64,000 nucleotides of DNA, from contig JABAYF010000001.1 in NCBI GenBank assembly GCA_018609125.1, positions 1-64,000 on the forward strand, given 5' to 3'. The DNA is from Candidatus Nanopelagicales bacterium. Lineage in GTDB: Bacteria > Actinomycetota > Actinomycetes > S36-B12. Positions within the stretch are counted from its first letter, which is position 1, and every line of letters begins with the position of its first letter. Below are positions 37,145-47,372 of the stretch, piece after piece. Below the pieces are notes generated by a model, which saw nothing but the letters and a program-made list of their open reading frames with translations, had not been told where the DNA came from and made no database searches. A program made the position numbers and the translations under genes.

Positions 37145-38311
37145 CTACCGAAATGCCGCCAGCCCGGTGAGCGCCTGACCGATAACCAGGGTGTGCATTT
37201 CGTTGGTGCCCTCGTAGGTAAAGACCGACTCAAGATTGTTCATGTGCCTGATGATCGGGTATTCCAACGTAATGCCATTGCCACCAAGGATGCTTCGGCA
37301 CTCCCGAGCAATAGCCAGCGCCTCTCGGGCATTATTTAACTTGCCGATGCTGATCTGCTCGGCAGTAATGAGATGGTCATCTTTCAACCTGCCCAGGTGC
37401 AGGGCAAGCAGCATCCCTTTGCCCAATTCCACCGCCATGTCAGTGAACTTCTTCTGCGTCAATTGAAAACCAGCGATCGGCTTATCGAACTGTTCGCGAT
37501 CAATAGCGTAAGAAATGGCAGTTTCCAGGCAATCCCGGGCCGCCCCCAGTGTGCCGAAGGCAATACCGAAGCGGGCTTCATTCAAGCAGGCTAGCGGCCC
37601 ACGAAGACCTTTCACGTTGGGCAACATGGCATCTTCGGGAAGTCGAACTGAGTCGAACACCAACTCCGCGGTGACGGATGCGCGAAGAGACATCTTCTTG
37701 TGTATCTCCGAGGCGGTGAAGCCCGGCGTATCTGTGGGAACCACAAATCCGCGGATGCCGTCGTCGGTTTGGGCCCACACGATGGCGACATCGGCCACGG
37801 TTCCGTTAGTGATCCACATTTTGGAACCATCAAGAATCCAGTCCTGACCATCGCGCTTTGCGTTGGTGCGCATACCCGATGGGTTGGAACCATGGTCAGC
37901 CTCGGTCAACCCAAAGCAGCCGATGAGTTCCCCCTTCGCCATTCCGGGAAGCCACTGCTCCTTGTGTTCTGATGAACCGAAAGCATGGATCGCATACATC
38001 GCGAGTGAACCTTGAACGCTGACCAAAGACCGGATGCCAGAATCGCCAGCTTCCAATTCCATCGCAGCCAATCCGTAGGACACCGCGCTTGTGCCGGCGC
38101 ATCCATAGCCCTCCAGGTGCATGCCCAACAAGCCCAACTCGCCGAATTCAAGGGCTAGTTCGCGTGCCGGGATGTGGCCGGTCTCAAACCAATCGGCCAC
38201 CTCAGGCTTGATGCGCGTGTCGACGAAATCTCGCACCACCGCACGTATCGCCCGCTCTTCCTCGGTGAGTAGATGATCGATCGCAAGAAGCGACAGCGGT
38301 GCCTGGGCCAC
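37145..38311 (-). CDS. gcdH: Acyl-CoA dehydrogenase, glutaryl-CoA dehydrogenase type
   Basis: A 388-residue FAD enzyme, GTG start 5 bases after AGGAGG. CFGLTEADHGSNPSGMRT (flavin/substrate loop), KMWITNG, and the catalytic Glu segment VFTYEGTNEMHTLVIGQALTG match glutaryl-CoA dehydrogenase more closely than other family members. It would convert glutaryl-CoA to crotonyl-CoA and carbon dioxide, the last special step in lysine, cadaverine and 5-aminovalerate breakdown. The neighbouring CoA-transferase gene supports this. Confidence 0.85.
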   Translation of the reverse strand: MAQAPLSLLAIDHLLTEEERAIRAVVRDFVDTRIKPEVADWFETGHIPARELALEFGELGLLGMHLEGYGCAGTSAVSYGLAAMELEAGDSGIRSLVSVQGSLAMYAIHAFGSSEHKEQWLPGMAKGELIGCFGLTEADHGSNPSGMRTNAKRDGQDWILDGSKMWITNGTVADVAIVWAQTDDGIRGFVVPTDTPGFTASEIHKKMSLRASVTAELVFDSVRLPEDAMLPNVKGLRGPLACLNEARFGIAFGTLGAARDCLETAISYAIDREQFDKPIAGFQLTQKKFTDMAVELGKGMLLALHLGRLKDDHLITAEQISIGKLNNAREALAIARECRSILGGNGITLEYPIIRHMNNLESVFTYEGTNEMHTLVIGQALTGLAAFR

Positions 38312-38373
38312 GATTCCTCCTAGAGTGATGCCTTATCGTACCGCTGGGAACCCACATCGCCCGCGGGGAGATC

Positions 38374-38390
38374 ACCTGATCGACTCAGGT
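38374..38390. other. Short intergenic hairpin between CoA-transferase and gcdH
   Basis: ACCTGA-TCGAC-TCAGGT forms a 6-base stem with a 5-base loop, flanked by GATC on both sides. It lies between two same-strand genes and has no T-run. It may be a weak terminator, an operator or an mRNA processing site. Confidence 0.3.
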
Positions 38391-38403
38391 CGATCTAGGT
38401 CAC

Positions 38404-39513
38404 CTAGTCGGGCAGCGCGGGCGGCGCAAGGCGATAGGTCACCGGGGTTTTCGACAGGCCAATGGGGTTGGCCACGGTCGCGACTCCAGCAATGTCAATC
38501 GCTGGTTCGAGGCCCAATTGGCTGGCTAGTTCCATCGCCTGATCAATGCTATTAATCGGACCACACGGCACCCCGCGAGCCTGTAGTCGCTCCTGCCACT
38601 GAAGGGCCGTCGCGGTGGCCAATTGCACATTCAACACACTGGTCAATTCCTCGCGATGAGCCACTCGGGCTGGGTTGGTGGCGAAGCGGGAATCTGCGGA
38701 CATTCCCGGCACACCGAGTTCGGTCATCAGGGCCTGGAACTGGGTGTCATTGCCCACGGCAAGCACGATGGGCCCATCAGCTGCGGTGTAGACCGCATAG
38801 GGCGCGATCGACGGATGGGCGTTTCCTAGTATTCCCGGGACCACTCCGGCGCCCACAACCGACGATGCTTGATTCACCAGTCCCGACAGAAGTGAACTCA
38901 ACAGGTTGACCTCAACGTACTGTCCCTGGCCGGTCGCGTCTCGATGTCGCAGTGCAGCCAATATGCCAACCGTTGCGTGCAGGCCGGTTAGGACATCAAC
39001 GAGTGCAACCCCCACTTTGGTTGGTGCACCGGGTGCAGATCCGGTAATGCTCATTAGGCCGCCCATGGCCTGGACGAGCAGGTCGTACCCGGGAAGATCT
39101 CGTCCCTCCTTCGCTCCGAATCCGGTAATGGAGCAGTACACGAGTTGGGGTTGATCAACTGCGAGTGTGTCGTAATCGAGCCCGAGCCGCGCCATGGTGC
39201 CCGTCTTGAAGTTCTCAATCACCACGTCGCTGCGCCGGATAAGTTCTCGGGCCTGAGTGACGCCCGTATCGCTATGTAGATCCAGCGCGAGACAATCCTT
39301 ATTGCGATTGATGGATTGGAAATAGGTACTTTGGCCGTTCTCCGCATATGGCGGACCCCATCGGCGGGTGTCATCACCCACGCCCGGTCGCTCAACCTTG
39401 TGCACCTGCGCTCCGAGGTCGCCCAGCATCATCGTTGCGTATGGTCCGGCGAGAACTCGGGAAAAATCAGCAACGACAATCCCGTCCAGGGCAGTTACGG
39501 TCACGCTGGTCAC
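38404..39513 (-). CDS. CaiB/BaiF family CoA-transferase
   Basis: A 369-residue class III CoA-transferase. VVADFSRVLAGPYATMMLGDLGAQVHKVERPG at the N-terminus, with ENFKTGTMARLGL and an Asp nucleophile expected near residue 165 (GLMSITG region), fits the family. In this setting it may load glutarate with CoA from succinyl-CoA, like SUGCT; the partner acid is inferred from gcdH. The GTG start overlaps the acyl-CoA synthetase stop (GTGA). Confidence 0.85.
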   Translation of the reverse strand: MTSVTVTALDGIVVADFSRVLAGPYATMMLGDLGAQVHKVERPGVGDDTRRWGPPYAENGQSTYFQSINRNKDCLALDLHSDTGVTQARELIRRSDVVIENFKTGTMARLGLDYDTLAVDQPQLVYCSITGFGAKEGRDLPGYDLLVQAMGGLMSITGSAPGAPTKVGVALVDVLTGLHATVGILAALRHRDATGQGQYVEVNLLSSLLSGLVNQASSVVGAGVVPGILGNAHPSIAPYAVYTAADGPIVLAVGNDTQFQALMTELGVPGMSADSRFATNPARVAHREELTSVLNVQLATATALQWQERLQARGVPCGPINSIDQAMELASQLGLEPAIDIAGVATVANPIGLSKTPVTYRLAPPALPD

Positions 39514-41396
39514 TCTATGGGGGCCTGCAAAAGCGGTGCAATCGCCACCAACACCGACGGGTCCTCAATCGTCGCCGGAGTGGGTTCATCTCGGCCATCA
39601 GCTATGCCACGCATAGTTTTGCGCAAGATCTTTCCCGATCTCGTTTTAGGCAGCGCTGGCACAATGACGACATCCTTAACCGACGCAATCGCGCCGATCC
39701 GTTTTCGCACGGACTCCTTGATTTCAGCAGCCACCCGTTCCGCGTCGATTTCAATGCCAGACTTCACCACCACGAAAGCACGCGGCAATTGACCCTTAAT
39801 GTCATCTCTGACACCGATCACGGCACATTCGGCCACAACCGGATGGGATGCGACAACCGCTTCGATCGATCCGGTTGATATCCGATGTCCGGCCACGTTA
39901 ATCACATCGTCAGTACGGCCCATCACGTAGAGGTAGCCATCCGAATCGCGATATCCACCGTCTCCGGTTGTGTAGTGATGGGGTGTTTGTGACAGATACG
40001 CGTCGATGTATCTTTCGTCGTCTTCCCACAGTGTCACCAGCGCGCCCGGAGGTAGCGGCAACCGAATCACAATGCTGCCCTCGGTGTCAGCAGGCAGCGA
40101 GTGACCATCGGCGTCGACAACATCAATGTTGAATCCTGGCACAGCCACCGACGGCGATCCTGGCTTCAGCGCCATGGGGTCCAACCCGCGAAGATTCGCC
40201 ACAATTGGCCAACCGGTTTCTGTTTGCCACCAATTATCAATCACCGGCACGTCAAGGGTGTGCGTTGCCCACTGGTAGGTATCCGGATCCAGCCGTTCAC
40301 CGGCGAGAAACAAAGCCTGAAGTTCCGACGCCCTCACGCCATTAAGGAGCTCAGCATCGGGGTCTTCCTTCTTGATTGCCCGGATAGCCGTGGGCGCGGT
40401 AAACAATGCTTTCACACCGTGGTCGGCGATTACTCGCCAGAAGGCTCCGGCATCGGGGGTACCCACCGGCTTGCCCTCGAACATCACCGTGGTGGCACCA
40501 GCGATGAGCGGGGCGTACACGATGTAGGAGTGGCCCACCACCCAACCCACATCGGATGCGGCCCACCACACATCTGCTGCACCGATGCCAAAGACGTTTC
40601 CCATCGACCAGGCCATCGCAACCGCGTGGCCACCGTTGTCACGCACGATGCCCTTGGGCCGCCCGGTGGTGCCGGAGGTGTACAGGATGTACAGAGGATC
40701 CGTTGCCGTCACCGGCACAGCGGGTACCGCCTGGGCGTCACGAACCCGCACAGCCCAGTCATGATCAGCATCGCCCAGGGGCGCGGTGATCTGGGGACGT
40801 TGCAAAACCAATGTTGATTTCGGTTGGTGCATTGCGACAGCCAAGGCGGCATCAACCAGCGGCTTATATTCAATGATTCGCTGACCCTCGATGCCACACG
40901 ATGCCGTCATCAAGACCGTCGGTTTCGCATCGTCAATGCGTGCGGCAAGTTCTTCAGCGGCGAAACCACCGAAAACAACCGAGTGAACAGCACCGATGCG
41001 CGCACAAGCCAGCATGGCAAAAACCGCCTCGGGCACCATTGGCAAATAGATCACCACGCGATCACCGCGGGACACCCCCAGTGCAACCAGCAGCCCGGCC
41101 AGGCGAGCAACCTCATCTTGTAACTGCGCGTAAGTGAATCTGGTGACTAATCCGGTAACCGCACTGTCGTGAATGAGGGCGAGGCGCTGCCCATGACCGC
41201 TCTCAACGTGTCGATCAACCGCGTTGTAGCACGTGTTGAGTACACCGTCAGGAAACCATCGGTACAGCGGCGCTGCTGTCTCGTCCAAGATATTTTCGGG
41301 GAACTCCACCCAGTCAATGAGTTGTGCTGCCCGCGCCCAAAACTCACGCGGATCCTCAATACTGGCAGCATATTCGCTGGCGTAGTCGGTGCCCAT
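39510..41396 (-). CDS. Acyl-CoA synthetase, propionyl-CoA synthetase (PrpE/ACSS3) type
   Basis: A 628-residue AMP-forming ligase. The ATP-grip YTSGTTGRPKGIV near 240, SDVGWVVGHSYIVYAPL (a PrpE/ACSS3-like signature), WWQTETGWP, TGDGGYRD and the catalytic Lys in RSGKILRKTMR are present. Probable substrates are propionate or another short acid. It lies 18 bases after rlmN and overlaps the CoA-transferase gene, so it may be expressed with both. Confidence 0.88.
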   Translation of the reverse strand: MGTDYASEYAASIEDPREFWARAAQLIDWVEFPENILDETAAPLYRWFPDGVLNTCYNAVDRHVESGHGQRLALIHDSAVTGLVTRFTYAQLQDEVARLAGLLVALGVSRGDRVVIYLPMVPEAVFAMLACARIGAVHSVVFGGFAAEELAARIDDAKPTVLMTASCGIEGQRIIEYKPLVDAALAVAMHQPKSTLVLQRPQITAPLGDADHDWAVRVRDAQAVPAVPVTATDPLYILYTSGTTGRPKGIVRDNGGHAVAMAWSMGNVFGIGAADVWWAASDVGWVVGHSYIVYAPLIAGATTVMFEGKPVGTPDAGAFWRVIADHGVKALFTAPTAIRAIKKEDPDAELLNGVRASELQALFLAGERLDPDTYQWATHTLDVPVIDNWWQTETGWPIVANLRGLDPMALKPGSPSVAVPGFNIDVVDADGHSLPADTEGSIVIRLPLPPGALVTLWEDDERYIDAYLSQTPHHYTTGDGGYRDSDGYLYVMGRTDDVINVAGHRISTGSIEAVVASHPVVAECAVIGVRDDIKGQLPRAFVVVKSGIEIDAERVAAEIKESVRKRIGAIASVKDVVIVPALPKTRSGKILRKTMRGIADGRDEPTPATIEDPSVLVAIAPLLQAPIE

Positions 41397-41414
41397 GCCA
41401 AGACGCTAGCGCAC

Positions 41415-42524
41415 CTACTTGGGAGTCGCCTCGGTTACCGCGGCAAGTTGCCCGCACGCACCGTCAATCTCTTGCCCACGGGTGTCGCGAACGGTGGTGG
41501 AGATCCCTGCATCGCGCAAAATCTTCACGAAAGTGCGTTCATCTCGTCGCCGTGATGCGGTCCAGATCGACCCGGGCGTGGGATTGAGCGGAATAAGGTT
41601 GACGTGCACCCGCTGGCCGCGCAGCAGTCGCGCAAGTTCGCGTGCCCGCTCAGCCTGATCGTTGATGTCGCGGATAAGTGCATACTCAATGCTTACGCGG
41701 CGCCCGGTGGTATTGCCAAAGTGCCAGGCTGCATCCAACACCTCTGCTATCGGCCAGCGCGTGTTGATGGGCACCAGGGTGTCTCGCAGTTCGTCATCAG
41801 GAGCATGTAGCGACACCGCCAGTCGCACCTGCATGCCTTCGTCAGCCAGTTGTCTAATACGCGGTACCAAACCCACCGTAGACACCGTGATGCCTCTCGC
41901 TGACATGCCCAGTCCATCCGGCGCTGGGTTAATAAGTCGGCGAAGCGTGGTGACCAGTTCGCTGTAATTTGCCAATGGTTCACCCATACCCATGAACACC
42001 ACATTGGATACCCGCTGGTGTCCATCAGGTAAATCGCGTACCCAGCGTGATCCGTTGAGTACCTGCTGGGTGATTTCAGCCGCGGACAGGTTGCGGGTGA
42101 GTCCGGCCTGGCCGGTTGCACAAAATGGGCAGTTCATTCCGCACCCGGCCTGCGAGGACACACAAATCGTGACACGGTCGCCGTAGTCCATCAGCACGCT
42201 CTCCACCAATGACCCGTCGTGCAGACGCCACACGCTCTTGATCGTCGCGTCGTCATCGCAGCTCACCTGACGAACCGGGGCGAGCAACTGCGGCAGGAGA
42301 TTTTGTTGAACGACTTCAGCATCACGCGGGGAAATATCACTCCACTCAGCCGGGTCGAAGGACAAACGAGAGAACCACTGGCGCGAAATCTGGTCGGCGC
42401 GGAATACTGGCAAGCCCAGATCGCTGACCGCTGCCCGGCGCTCCTGGACGTCCAGATCAATGAAATGCTTCGGTGGTTTTCCGCGCCGAGGTGCGATCAT
42501 AATCAACTCACCGGGTGCGGGCAT
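41415..42524 (-). CDS. rlmN: 23S rRNA (adenine-2503-C2)-methyltransferase
   Basis: A 369-residue radical-SAM enzyme. The iron-sulphur motif C-x3-C-x2-C appears as CGMNCPFC, followed by GMGEPLANY and a conserved C-terminal Cys region. It methylates C2 of A2503 in 23S rRNA, and also A37 in some tRNAs, aiding translational accuracy. It lies 27 bases after cdsA, in the usual actinobacterial order. Confidence 0.93.
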   Translation of the reverse strand: MPAPGELIMIAPRRGKPPKHFIDLDVQERRAAVSDLGLPVFRADQISRQWFSRLSFDPAEWSDISPRDAEVVQQNLLPQLLAPVRQVSCDDDATIKSVWRLHDGSLVESVLMDYGDRVTICVSSQAGCGMNCPFCATGQAGLTRNLSAAEITQQVLNGSRWVRDLPDGHQRVSNVVFMGMGEPLANYSELVTTLRRLINPAPDGLGMSARGITVSTVGLVPRIRQLADEGMQVRLAVSLHAPDDELRDTLVPINTRWPIAEVLDAAWHFGNTTGRRVSIEYALIRDINDQAERARELARLLRGQRVHVNLIPLNPTPGSIWTASRRRDERTFVKILRDAGISTTVRDTRGQEIDGACGQLAAVTEATPK

Positions 42525-42551
42525 GACCGTAGTCTGACACCTGCCCCGTTG

Positions 42552-43403
42552 CTAGGAGAAGATGGCGGGGCCCAGGAAGAGCGAGAAGAGCGCCCAGGCC
42601 GCAAAAGCATTGATGACCAAAGAATCTAAACGGTCCATCATGCCACCGTGTCCGGGCAACATATTGCCCATGTCCTTCACGCCGAGATCACGTTTAATGG
42701 CACTTTCGGCAAAATCCCCCGCCGTCGCGGTCACCGTGAGCACGACGCCCATGATGAGACCCTGCCACCATGGCGCATCAAGCAGCCACACGAATGCGCC
42801 CATGCCCAGAAGCGACTGAAAGAGAAGGGATCCAGCGAAACCCTCCCAGGATTTTTTCGGACTGATATGGGCCGCCATGGGGTGACGACCGAACAGCACA
42901 CCGGCGGCGTAGCCACCGATGTCGTTACCAATCGTGAGGATGATGAAAACCACGATTCGCCCGGCTCCATCATCGGCAGCCAGCATCAGCATGGTGAATC
43001 CACCCATGAGCGGCAGATACGTGAGAGCGAAAATACTTGCACCTACGTCACGAACGTAGTGCTCACTACCCCAACGTATGCGCCACATCAAGACGGCGAC
43101 GAAACCAACCCCGAAGGCAAAAAGCAAAGCGGTCGGACCAAACAAATAGGCCACGGCCATGATTCCGGGAACGGCTAAGAACAATGGCGTTCTTGCGATG
43201 CGAATTCGTTGGAAGGAAAAAGCGCCGATCAGTTCGTATAAGGCAACGATAATCGCCGCAGCAGCCAAGACCCCGAACAGCCATGGCACCCATACCAAAC
43301 TGACCAGAACGAGCAGTCCGAGGATCACACCGGAAGCAATGGCTGCGGGCAAATTGCGCCCAGCCTTGCCGTGCGCGGTGGAATCCGGTGGGGTCTGGGC
43401 CAT
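42552..43403 (-). CDS. cdsA: Phosphatidate cytidylyltransferase
   Basis: 283 residues from ATG 43403, two bases past the frr stop; the longer track start lies inside frr. About eight membrane segments and the CdsA signature SAIKRDLGVKDMGNMLPGHGG followed by MMDRLDS near the C-terminus. It makes CDP-diacylglycerol from phosphatidate and CTP for phospholipid synthesis. Confidence 0.92.
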   Translation of the reverse strand: MAQTPPDSTAHGKAGRNLPAAIASGVILGLLVLVSLVWVPWLFGVLAAAAIIVALYELIGAFSFQRIRIARTPLFLAVPGIMAVAYLFGPTALLFAFGVGFVAVLMWRIRWGSEHYVRDVGASIFALTYLPLMGGFTMLMLAADDGAGRIVVFIILTIGNDIGGYAAGVLFGRHPMAAHISPKKSWEGFAGSLLFQSLLGMGAFVWLLDAPWWQGLIMGVVLTVTATAGDFAESAIKRDLGVKDMGNMLPGHGGMMDRLDSLVINAFAAWALFSLFLGPAIFS

Positions 43404-43404
43404 G

Positions 43405-43971
43405 TCAGACCTCGAGCAGCTCAGCTTCCTTGTGCTTGAGGATCTCATCGATGTGAGCCACGTGCTTGGCGGTCAGTTCATCGAGATGCTTTTCGGCACG
43501 GTGGACATCATCCTCGCCCACTTCGCCGTCCTTGGACATCTTGTCCAACGTGTCTTTAGCGTGGCGGCGAATATTACGCATAGAGATGCGGGCATCCTCG
43601 GATTTATTCCGCGCCACCTTGATGTACTCCTTGCGGCGCTCCTCGGTGAGGAGCGGCAATACAACGCGGATCACGTTGCCATCGTTGGACGGGTTGACGC
43701 CGAGATCAGAATCGCGAATCGCCCGCTCCACCTCGGCAAGGGAGCCTTTGTCATAGGGGGTCACGATGATCATTCGAGCCTCCGGGGTCTGGAATGAGGC
43801 CAACTGGTTGATCGGCGTGGTCGTGCCGTAGTAGTCAACGGTGACCTTGGCAAACATGCTCGGTGTGGCCCGTCCGGTCCTGATAGTGGCAAAGTCATCG
43901 CGTGCGACGGCGATGGCCTTGTCCATTTTGTCCTCGGCCTCAAGCAGGACCTCATCTGTTTGATCACTCAC
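43405..43971 (-). CDS. frr: Ribosome recycling factor
   Basis: 188 residues, full length for the family. [22 protein letters not shown] (helix 1) and [25 protein letters not shown] are characteristic. It splits post-termination ribosomes together with EF-G. It lies 53 bases after pyrH. Confidence 0.95.
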   Translation of the reverse strand: MSDQTDEVLLEAEDKMDKAIAVARDDFATIRTGRATPSMFAKVTVDYYGTTTPINQLASFQTPEARMIIVTPYDKGSLAEVERAIRDSDLGVNPSNDGNVIRVVLPLLTEERRKEYIKVARNKSEDARISMRNIRRHAKDTLDKMSKDGEVGEDDVHRAEKHLDELTAKHVAHIDEILKHKEAELLEV

Positions 43972-44024
43972 GATTGCTCCTGACTTTGCCGAGGGATAGT
44001 GGCCTACAACGGTGGACTGCGAGG

Positions 44025-44852
44025 TTACGGGTGATCTGGCACAGCTGCTTTGTCGAACTGACTTGTACCGTGCCGAGTTACCAACGTGCCGATGCGTTCG
44101 CCACGAACCGCCCGAGCAATATTGCCCTCAGCGAGCAGATTAAACACCAGGATCGGCAACTCATTATCTCGACATAGGCTGATGGCGGTGGCATCAGCCA
44201 CCTTGAGGTCTCGAGCGAGTACATCGTCGTGAGTGAGCCGATCGAAGCGCTTAGCATCGGCGTGCAGACGCGGATCCTGGTCGTAGACGCCATCGACGCC
44301 CTTGGCCATCAACACCACCTCTGCACCCACTTCGAGGGCACGCTGAGCCGCAGTGGTGTCGGTGGAAAAGTAAGGCGCGCCGAGTCCAGCACCGAAAATA
44401 ACCACTCGACCCTTATCGAGGTGGCGCATGGCACGACGCGGAACATAGGGTTCAGCAACCTGACCCATCGTGATGGCAGTCTGCACCCGGGTGTCTAAGC
44501 CCTGCTTCTCGCAGAAGTCCTGCAGCGCCAGACAATTCATGACGGTGCCCAGCATGCCCATGTAGTCGGCACGGCTTCGTTCCATACCCCGCTTAGATAA
44601 CTCTGCGCCACGAAAGTAATTTCCGCCACCGATAACAATCGCCACCTCGGTGCCAGATCGAACGACCCCGGCCACCTGCTGTGCGATGGAGTGCACCACA
44701 TCAGGGTCAACCCCAAGGTCACCATCGCCGGCGAACGCCTCGCCGGACAACTTCAGCAGAACCCGATTCCAGCCCCCGGACGGAGCTTCCGCCCAGGTGT
44801 CGACGGTGCCATCAAGGGTCGGCTGAATGGCTCGGGGATTGTGTTCTACCAC
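44025..44852 (-). CDS. pyrH: UMP kinase
   Basis: 275 residues, GTG start. Amino-acid-kinase fold: [46 protein letters not shown] and [18 protein letters not shown]. It phosphorylates UMP to UDP. The N-terminus carries about 28 extra residues before the first strand; an internal start cannot be excluded, but no better ribosome site is seen. It lies 46 bases after tsf. Confidence 0.94.
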   Translation of the reverse strand: MVEHNPRAIQPTLDGTVDTWAEAPSGGWNRVLLKLSGEAFAGDGDLGVDPDVVHSIAQQVAGVVRSGTEVAIVIGGGNYFRGAELSKRGMERSRADYMGMLGTVMNCLALQDFCEKQGLDTRVQTAITMGQVAEPYVPRRAMRHLDKGRVVIFGAGLGAPYFSTDTTAAQRALEVGAEVVLMAKGVDGVYDQDPRLHADAKRFDRLTHDDVLARDLKVADATAISLCRDNELPILVFNLLAEGNIARAVRGERIGTLVTRHGTSQFDKAAVPDHP

Positions 44853-44898
44853 GGTTACACTCCTCGCCTCGGTGCCGACTTACCGCTTAGTGTGCCCC

Positions 44899-45720
44899 CT
44901 AGGAGGACTGACCCACCTCGAATCGAGCGAACGCGTTGACCGTGGTGCTGGCATCGGCAAGATACGCCGCCACTGTCTTCTTACTCTCAGTGACCGATGA
45001 CTGCTCGAGAAGCACCGAGTCCTTGAAGAAGCCCTGAACGCGACCTTCAACGATCTTGGGCAGTGCTGCCTCGGGCTTGCCCTCCTCCTTAGCCGTGGCT
45101 TCGGCGATTCTTCGCTCGTGCTCCACGACCTCGGCGGGGACGTCGGCCTTGCTCAGGTAAAGCGGTCGCATCGCTGCGATCTGCATGGCTGCGTTGCGCG
45201 CGACCTCTTCACTTCCCTCATAGGACACCATGACACCTACCTGCGGGGGCAGATCAGCTGAACGCTTATGTAGGTAGAGCGCAATCGGAGCCTTCAGCAA
45301 TGCCACCCGACCCAATTCCAACTTCTCACCAATAATCCCCGCGAGGGACTCGATAGCGGACTGGACCGTGCCACCCTGTGGCAACTCCGCAACCAGCAGT
45401 CCGTCTCGATCACCGATCTGGTTGTCAAAGCACACCGAAACGATCGTGCCAGCGAGGGCCTGAAAATCTGCACTCTTGGCCACGAAATCGGTCTCGCACA
45501 GAAGTTCCACGAGTACGTTGTCTTCGGCGACAACCAAGCCATTGCTGGTGGTGCGCTCCGCGCCCCGTTTGGCCGCTTTGGCTGCACCAGAGATACGCAG
45601 CACCTCCAGGGCTTGATCCTGGTCGCCACCTGCTTCTTCGAGGGCCTTTTTGCATTCCATCATGCCCGCGCCGGTGAGATCGCGGAGTTTTTTGACGTCT
45701 GCGGCGGTGATATTCGCCAT
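44899..45720 (-). CDS. tsf: Elongation factor Ts
   Basis: 273 residues. The EF-Tu-contacting N-terminal motif [21 protein letters not shown] and core [19 protein letters not shown] are clear. [15 protein letters not shown] is the second family signature. It is the nucleotide exchange factor for EF-Tu. It lies 40 bases after rpsB. Confidence 0.95.
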   Translation of the reverse strand: MANITAADVKKLRDLTGAGMMECKKALEEAGGDQDQALEVLRISGAAKAAKRGAERTTSNGLVVAEDNVLVELLCETDFVAKSADFQALAGTIVSVCFDNQIGDRDGLLVAELPQGGTVQSAIESLAGIIGEKLELGRVALLKAPIALYLHKRSADLPPQVGVMVSYEGSEEVARNAAMQIAAMRPLYLSKADVPAEVVEHERRIAEATAKEEGKPEAALPKIVEGRVQGFFKDSVLLEQSSVTESKKTVAAYLADASTTVNAFARFEVGQSS

Positions 45721-45760
45721 GAGAACTATGGGTACCTTTCGTGGCGTTGCGACGGATGGA

Positions 45761-46564
45761 TTACGGGGCCGGAGTGGTTTCTGGCTGCGTTGAACCGGTC
45801 AGGAGCTCAGTTTCCCATTCAGCCAGCGGCTCATCAATGATGACCGCGGCCTCACCGGCATCCGCGCTAGCCCGACCCGCACGGGTCATGAGGCCATCGG
45901 CTACCGCGTCAGCAATCACGCGCGTGAGCAGCGCAACGGAGCGGATAGCGTCGTCATTGCCAGGAATCGGGAAATCGACCTCGTCTGGATCACAGTTGGT
46001 GTCCAAAATGGCGATGACGGGAATACCAAGTTTTCGAGCCTCACCAACCGCGATGTGCTCTTTCTTAGTGTCCACAATCCACAGGGCCGAGGGCAGTTTC
46101 ACCATGTCTCTGATGCCACCGAGATTGCGATCCAACTTCACTCGTTCGCGGCTCAACACCAGAAGTTCTTTCTTGGTCATGCCCGAACCAGAGCTATCGG
46201 CGTCAAGTTCTTCGAGTTCCTTCAACCGTTGAATCCGTTTGGCAACGGTGGAGAAGTTGGTGAGCATGCCGCCGAGCCAGCGGTGATTGACATAGGGCAT
46301 ACCCACGCGCGACGCCTGCTGGGCAACCGGCTCTTGCGCCTGCTTCTTGGTACCAACGAACATCACGCTGCCACCGTGGGCCACCGTCTCTTTGACGAAT
46401 TCGTATGCGTTATCGATGTATGTCAGCGACTGCTGGAGGTCAATGATGTAGATGCCATTGCGTTCGGTGAAAATGAAACGCTTCATCTTGGGATTCCAAC
46501 GGCGGGTCTGGTGTCCGAAGTGGACACCGCTATCCAGCAGCTGGCGCATCGTGACGACGGCCAT
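45761..46564 (-). CDS. rpsB: 30S ribosomal protein S2
   Basis: 267 residues from ATG 46564, with AAGGAG about 7 bases upstream; the track's longer start has no homology. [22 protein letters not shown] and [10 protein letters not shown] are diagnostic. The C-terminus carries a 40-residue Ala/Glu/Thr-rich tail. First gene of the rpsB-tsf-pyrH-frr-cdsA-rlmN set. Confidence 0.95.
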   Translation of the reverse strand: MAVVTMRQLLDSGVHFGHQTRRWNPKMKRFIFTERNGIYIIDLQQSLTYIDNAYEFVKETVAHGGSVMFVGTKKQAQEPVAQQASRVGMPYVNHRWLGGMLTNFSTVAKRIQRLKELEELDADSSGSGMTKKELLVLSRERVKLDRNLGGIRDMVKLPSALWIVDTKKEHIAVGEARKLGIPVIAILDTNCDPDEVDFPIPGNDDAIRSVALLTRVIADAVADGLMTRAGRASADAGEAAVIIDEPLAEWETELLTGSTQPETTPAP

Positions 46565-46867
46565 GGGGCACTCCTTTTTGGGCGGGCCACAAGTCTGCGG
46601 CTCGCCGATCGGTTGTTGCCAACACCCGGTGGTGCCGGCCCTGGTGCTCGATGAACGCCTGACCCGAAACATAAGGACCGATGGCGAACCTGTTAGACAG
46701 GTTCAAGCACGCGATGTATCTCGCACGGCGACCCGAAGGCCACCGCAGCGAGACCGGTCATGAGTCTAACCGGCACACGGCTTCCCCATGCGCTCAGGGG
46801 CTAAAGACTGTCCACCGAAACCCACGCGGTAGGGCAAAAGCCTGCCGGTAGGCCCGAGGGTGGGCCG
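46565..46867. promoter_or_regulatory. Divergent region between rpsB and M23 peptidase gene
   Basis: 303 bases without a gene. It includes a perfect inverted repeat GAACCTGT-TAG-ACAGGTTC at 46686-46704 and a possible minus-strand -10 TAGACT (46768-46763) without a good -35. That would give rpsB an mRNA leader of about 190 bases, long enough for S2 autoregulation. The plus-strand gene has GAGGG about 8 bases before its ATG. No small ORF with coding character was seen. Confidence 0.45.
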
Positions 46868-47371
46868 ATGACCTTGAAGATGTTCGCCTCATTATCAGTC
46901 CTCAGCCTTACCGCCGCGACCGTGATCGTGATTCCGGCCGCACCGGTAGGTAGTAGCACCACCACTGCCTGGTCAGCGCCAATTTCGGGGAAGTTAACGG
47001 TGGTGCGACCCTTTATTCCCCCGCCTAAGCCCTGGCAGTCGGGTCACCGAGGAGTCGACCTTCGCGCACGGGTGGACACGGTCGTTCGAGCCCCTGCGCC
47101 AGGCCTCGTGGTCTACGCCGGGCCGCTGGCCGGTCGTTCAGTGATCAGCGTCGAACATGGACCCGGGATTCGTACCACCTATGAGCCAGTCAGTGCCACG
47201 GTCACCGTGGGGCAGCGAGTACGCACGGGCACACCACTGGGCAGGGTGGCACAGTCGAAGGTGCACCGCAATCGACTCCACTGGGGACTTAAGGTCCGTG
47301 GTCAATACGTCAATCCCCTGCGACTTCTGCGGCACCGAAGCCTGCTCAAGCCGAACACGAGTGCGCAATGA
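46868..47371 (+). CDS. M23 family (LytM-type) peptidoglycan endopeptidase-like protein
   Basis: A 167-residue exported protein with an N-terminal signal segment (FASLSVLSLTAATVIVIPAAP). The LytM domain has GHRGVDL (H-x3-D zinc site) near 60 and LHWGLK near 143 (second zinc motif), so the metal site looks intact. It probably cuts peptidoglycan cross-links or activates an amidase. The same gene often lies between xerC and rpsB in actinobacteria. The stop is two bases from the convergent xerC stop. Confidence 0.88.
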   Translation: MTLKMFASLSVLSLTAATVIVIPAAPVGSSTTTAWSAPISGKLTVVRPFIPPPKPWQSGHRGVDLRARVDTVVRAPAPGLVVYAGPLAGRSVISVEHGPGIRTTYEPVSATVTVGQRVRTGTPLGRVAQSKVHRNRLHWGLKVRGQYVNPLRLLRHRSLLKPNTSAQ

Positions 47372-47372
47372 G

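Noticed and set aside
46686-46704. Third LexA site
   Set aside because: GAAC and GTTC are 11 bases apart, not 4, so it does not fit the SOS box.
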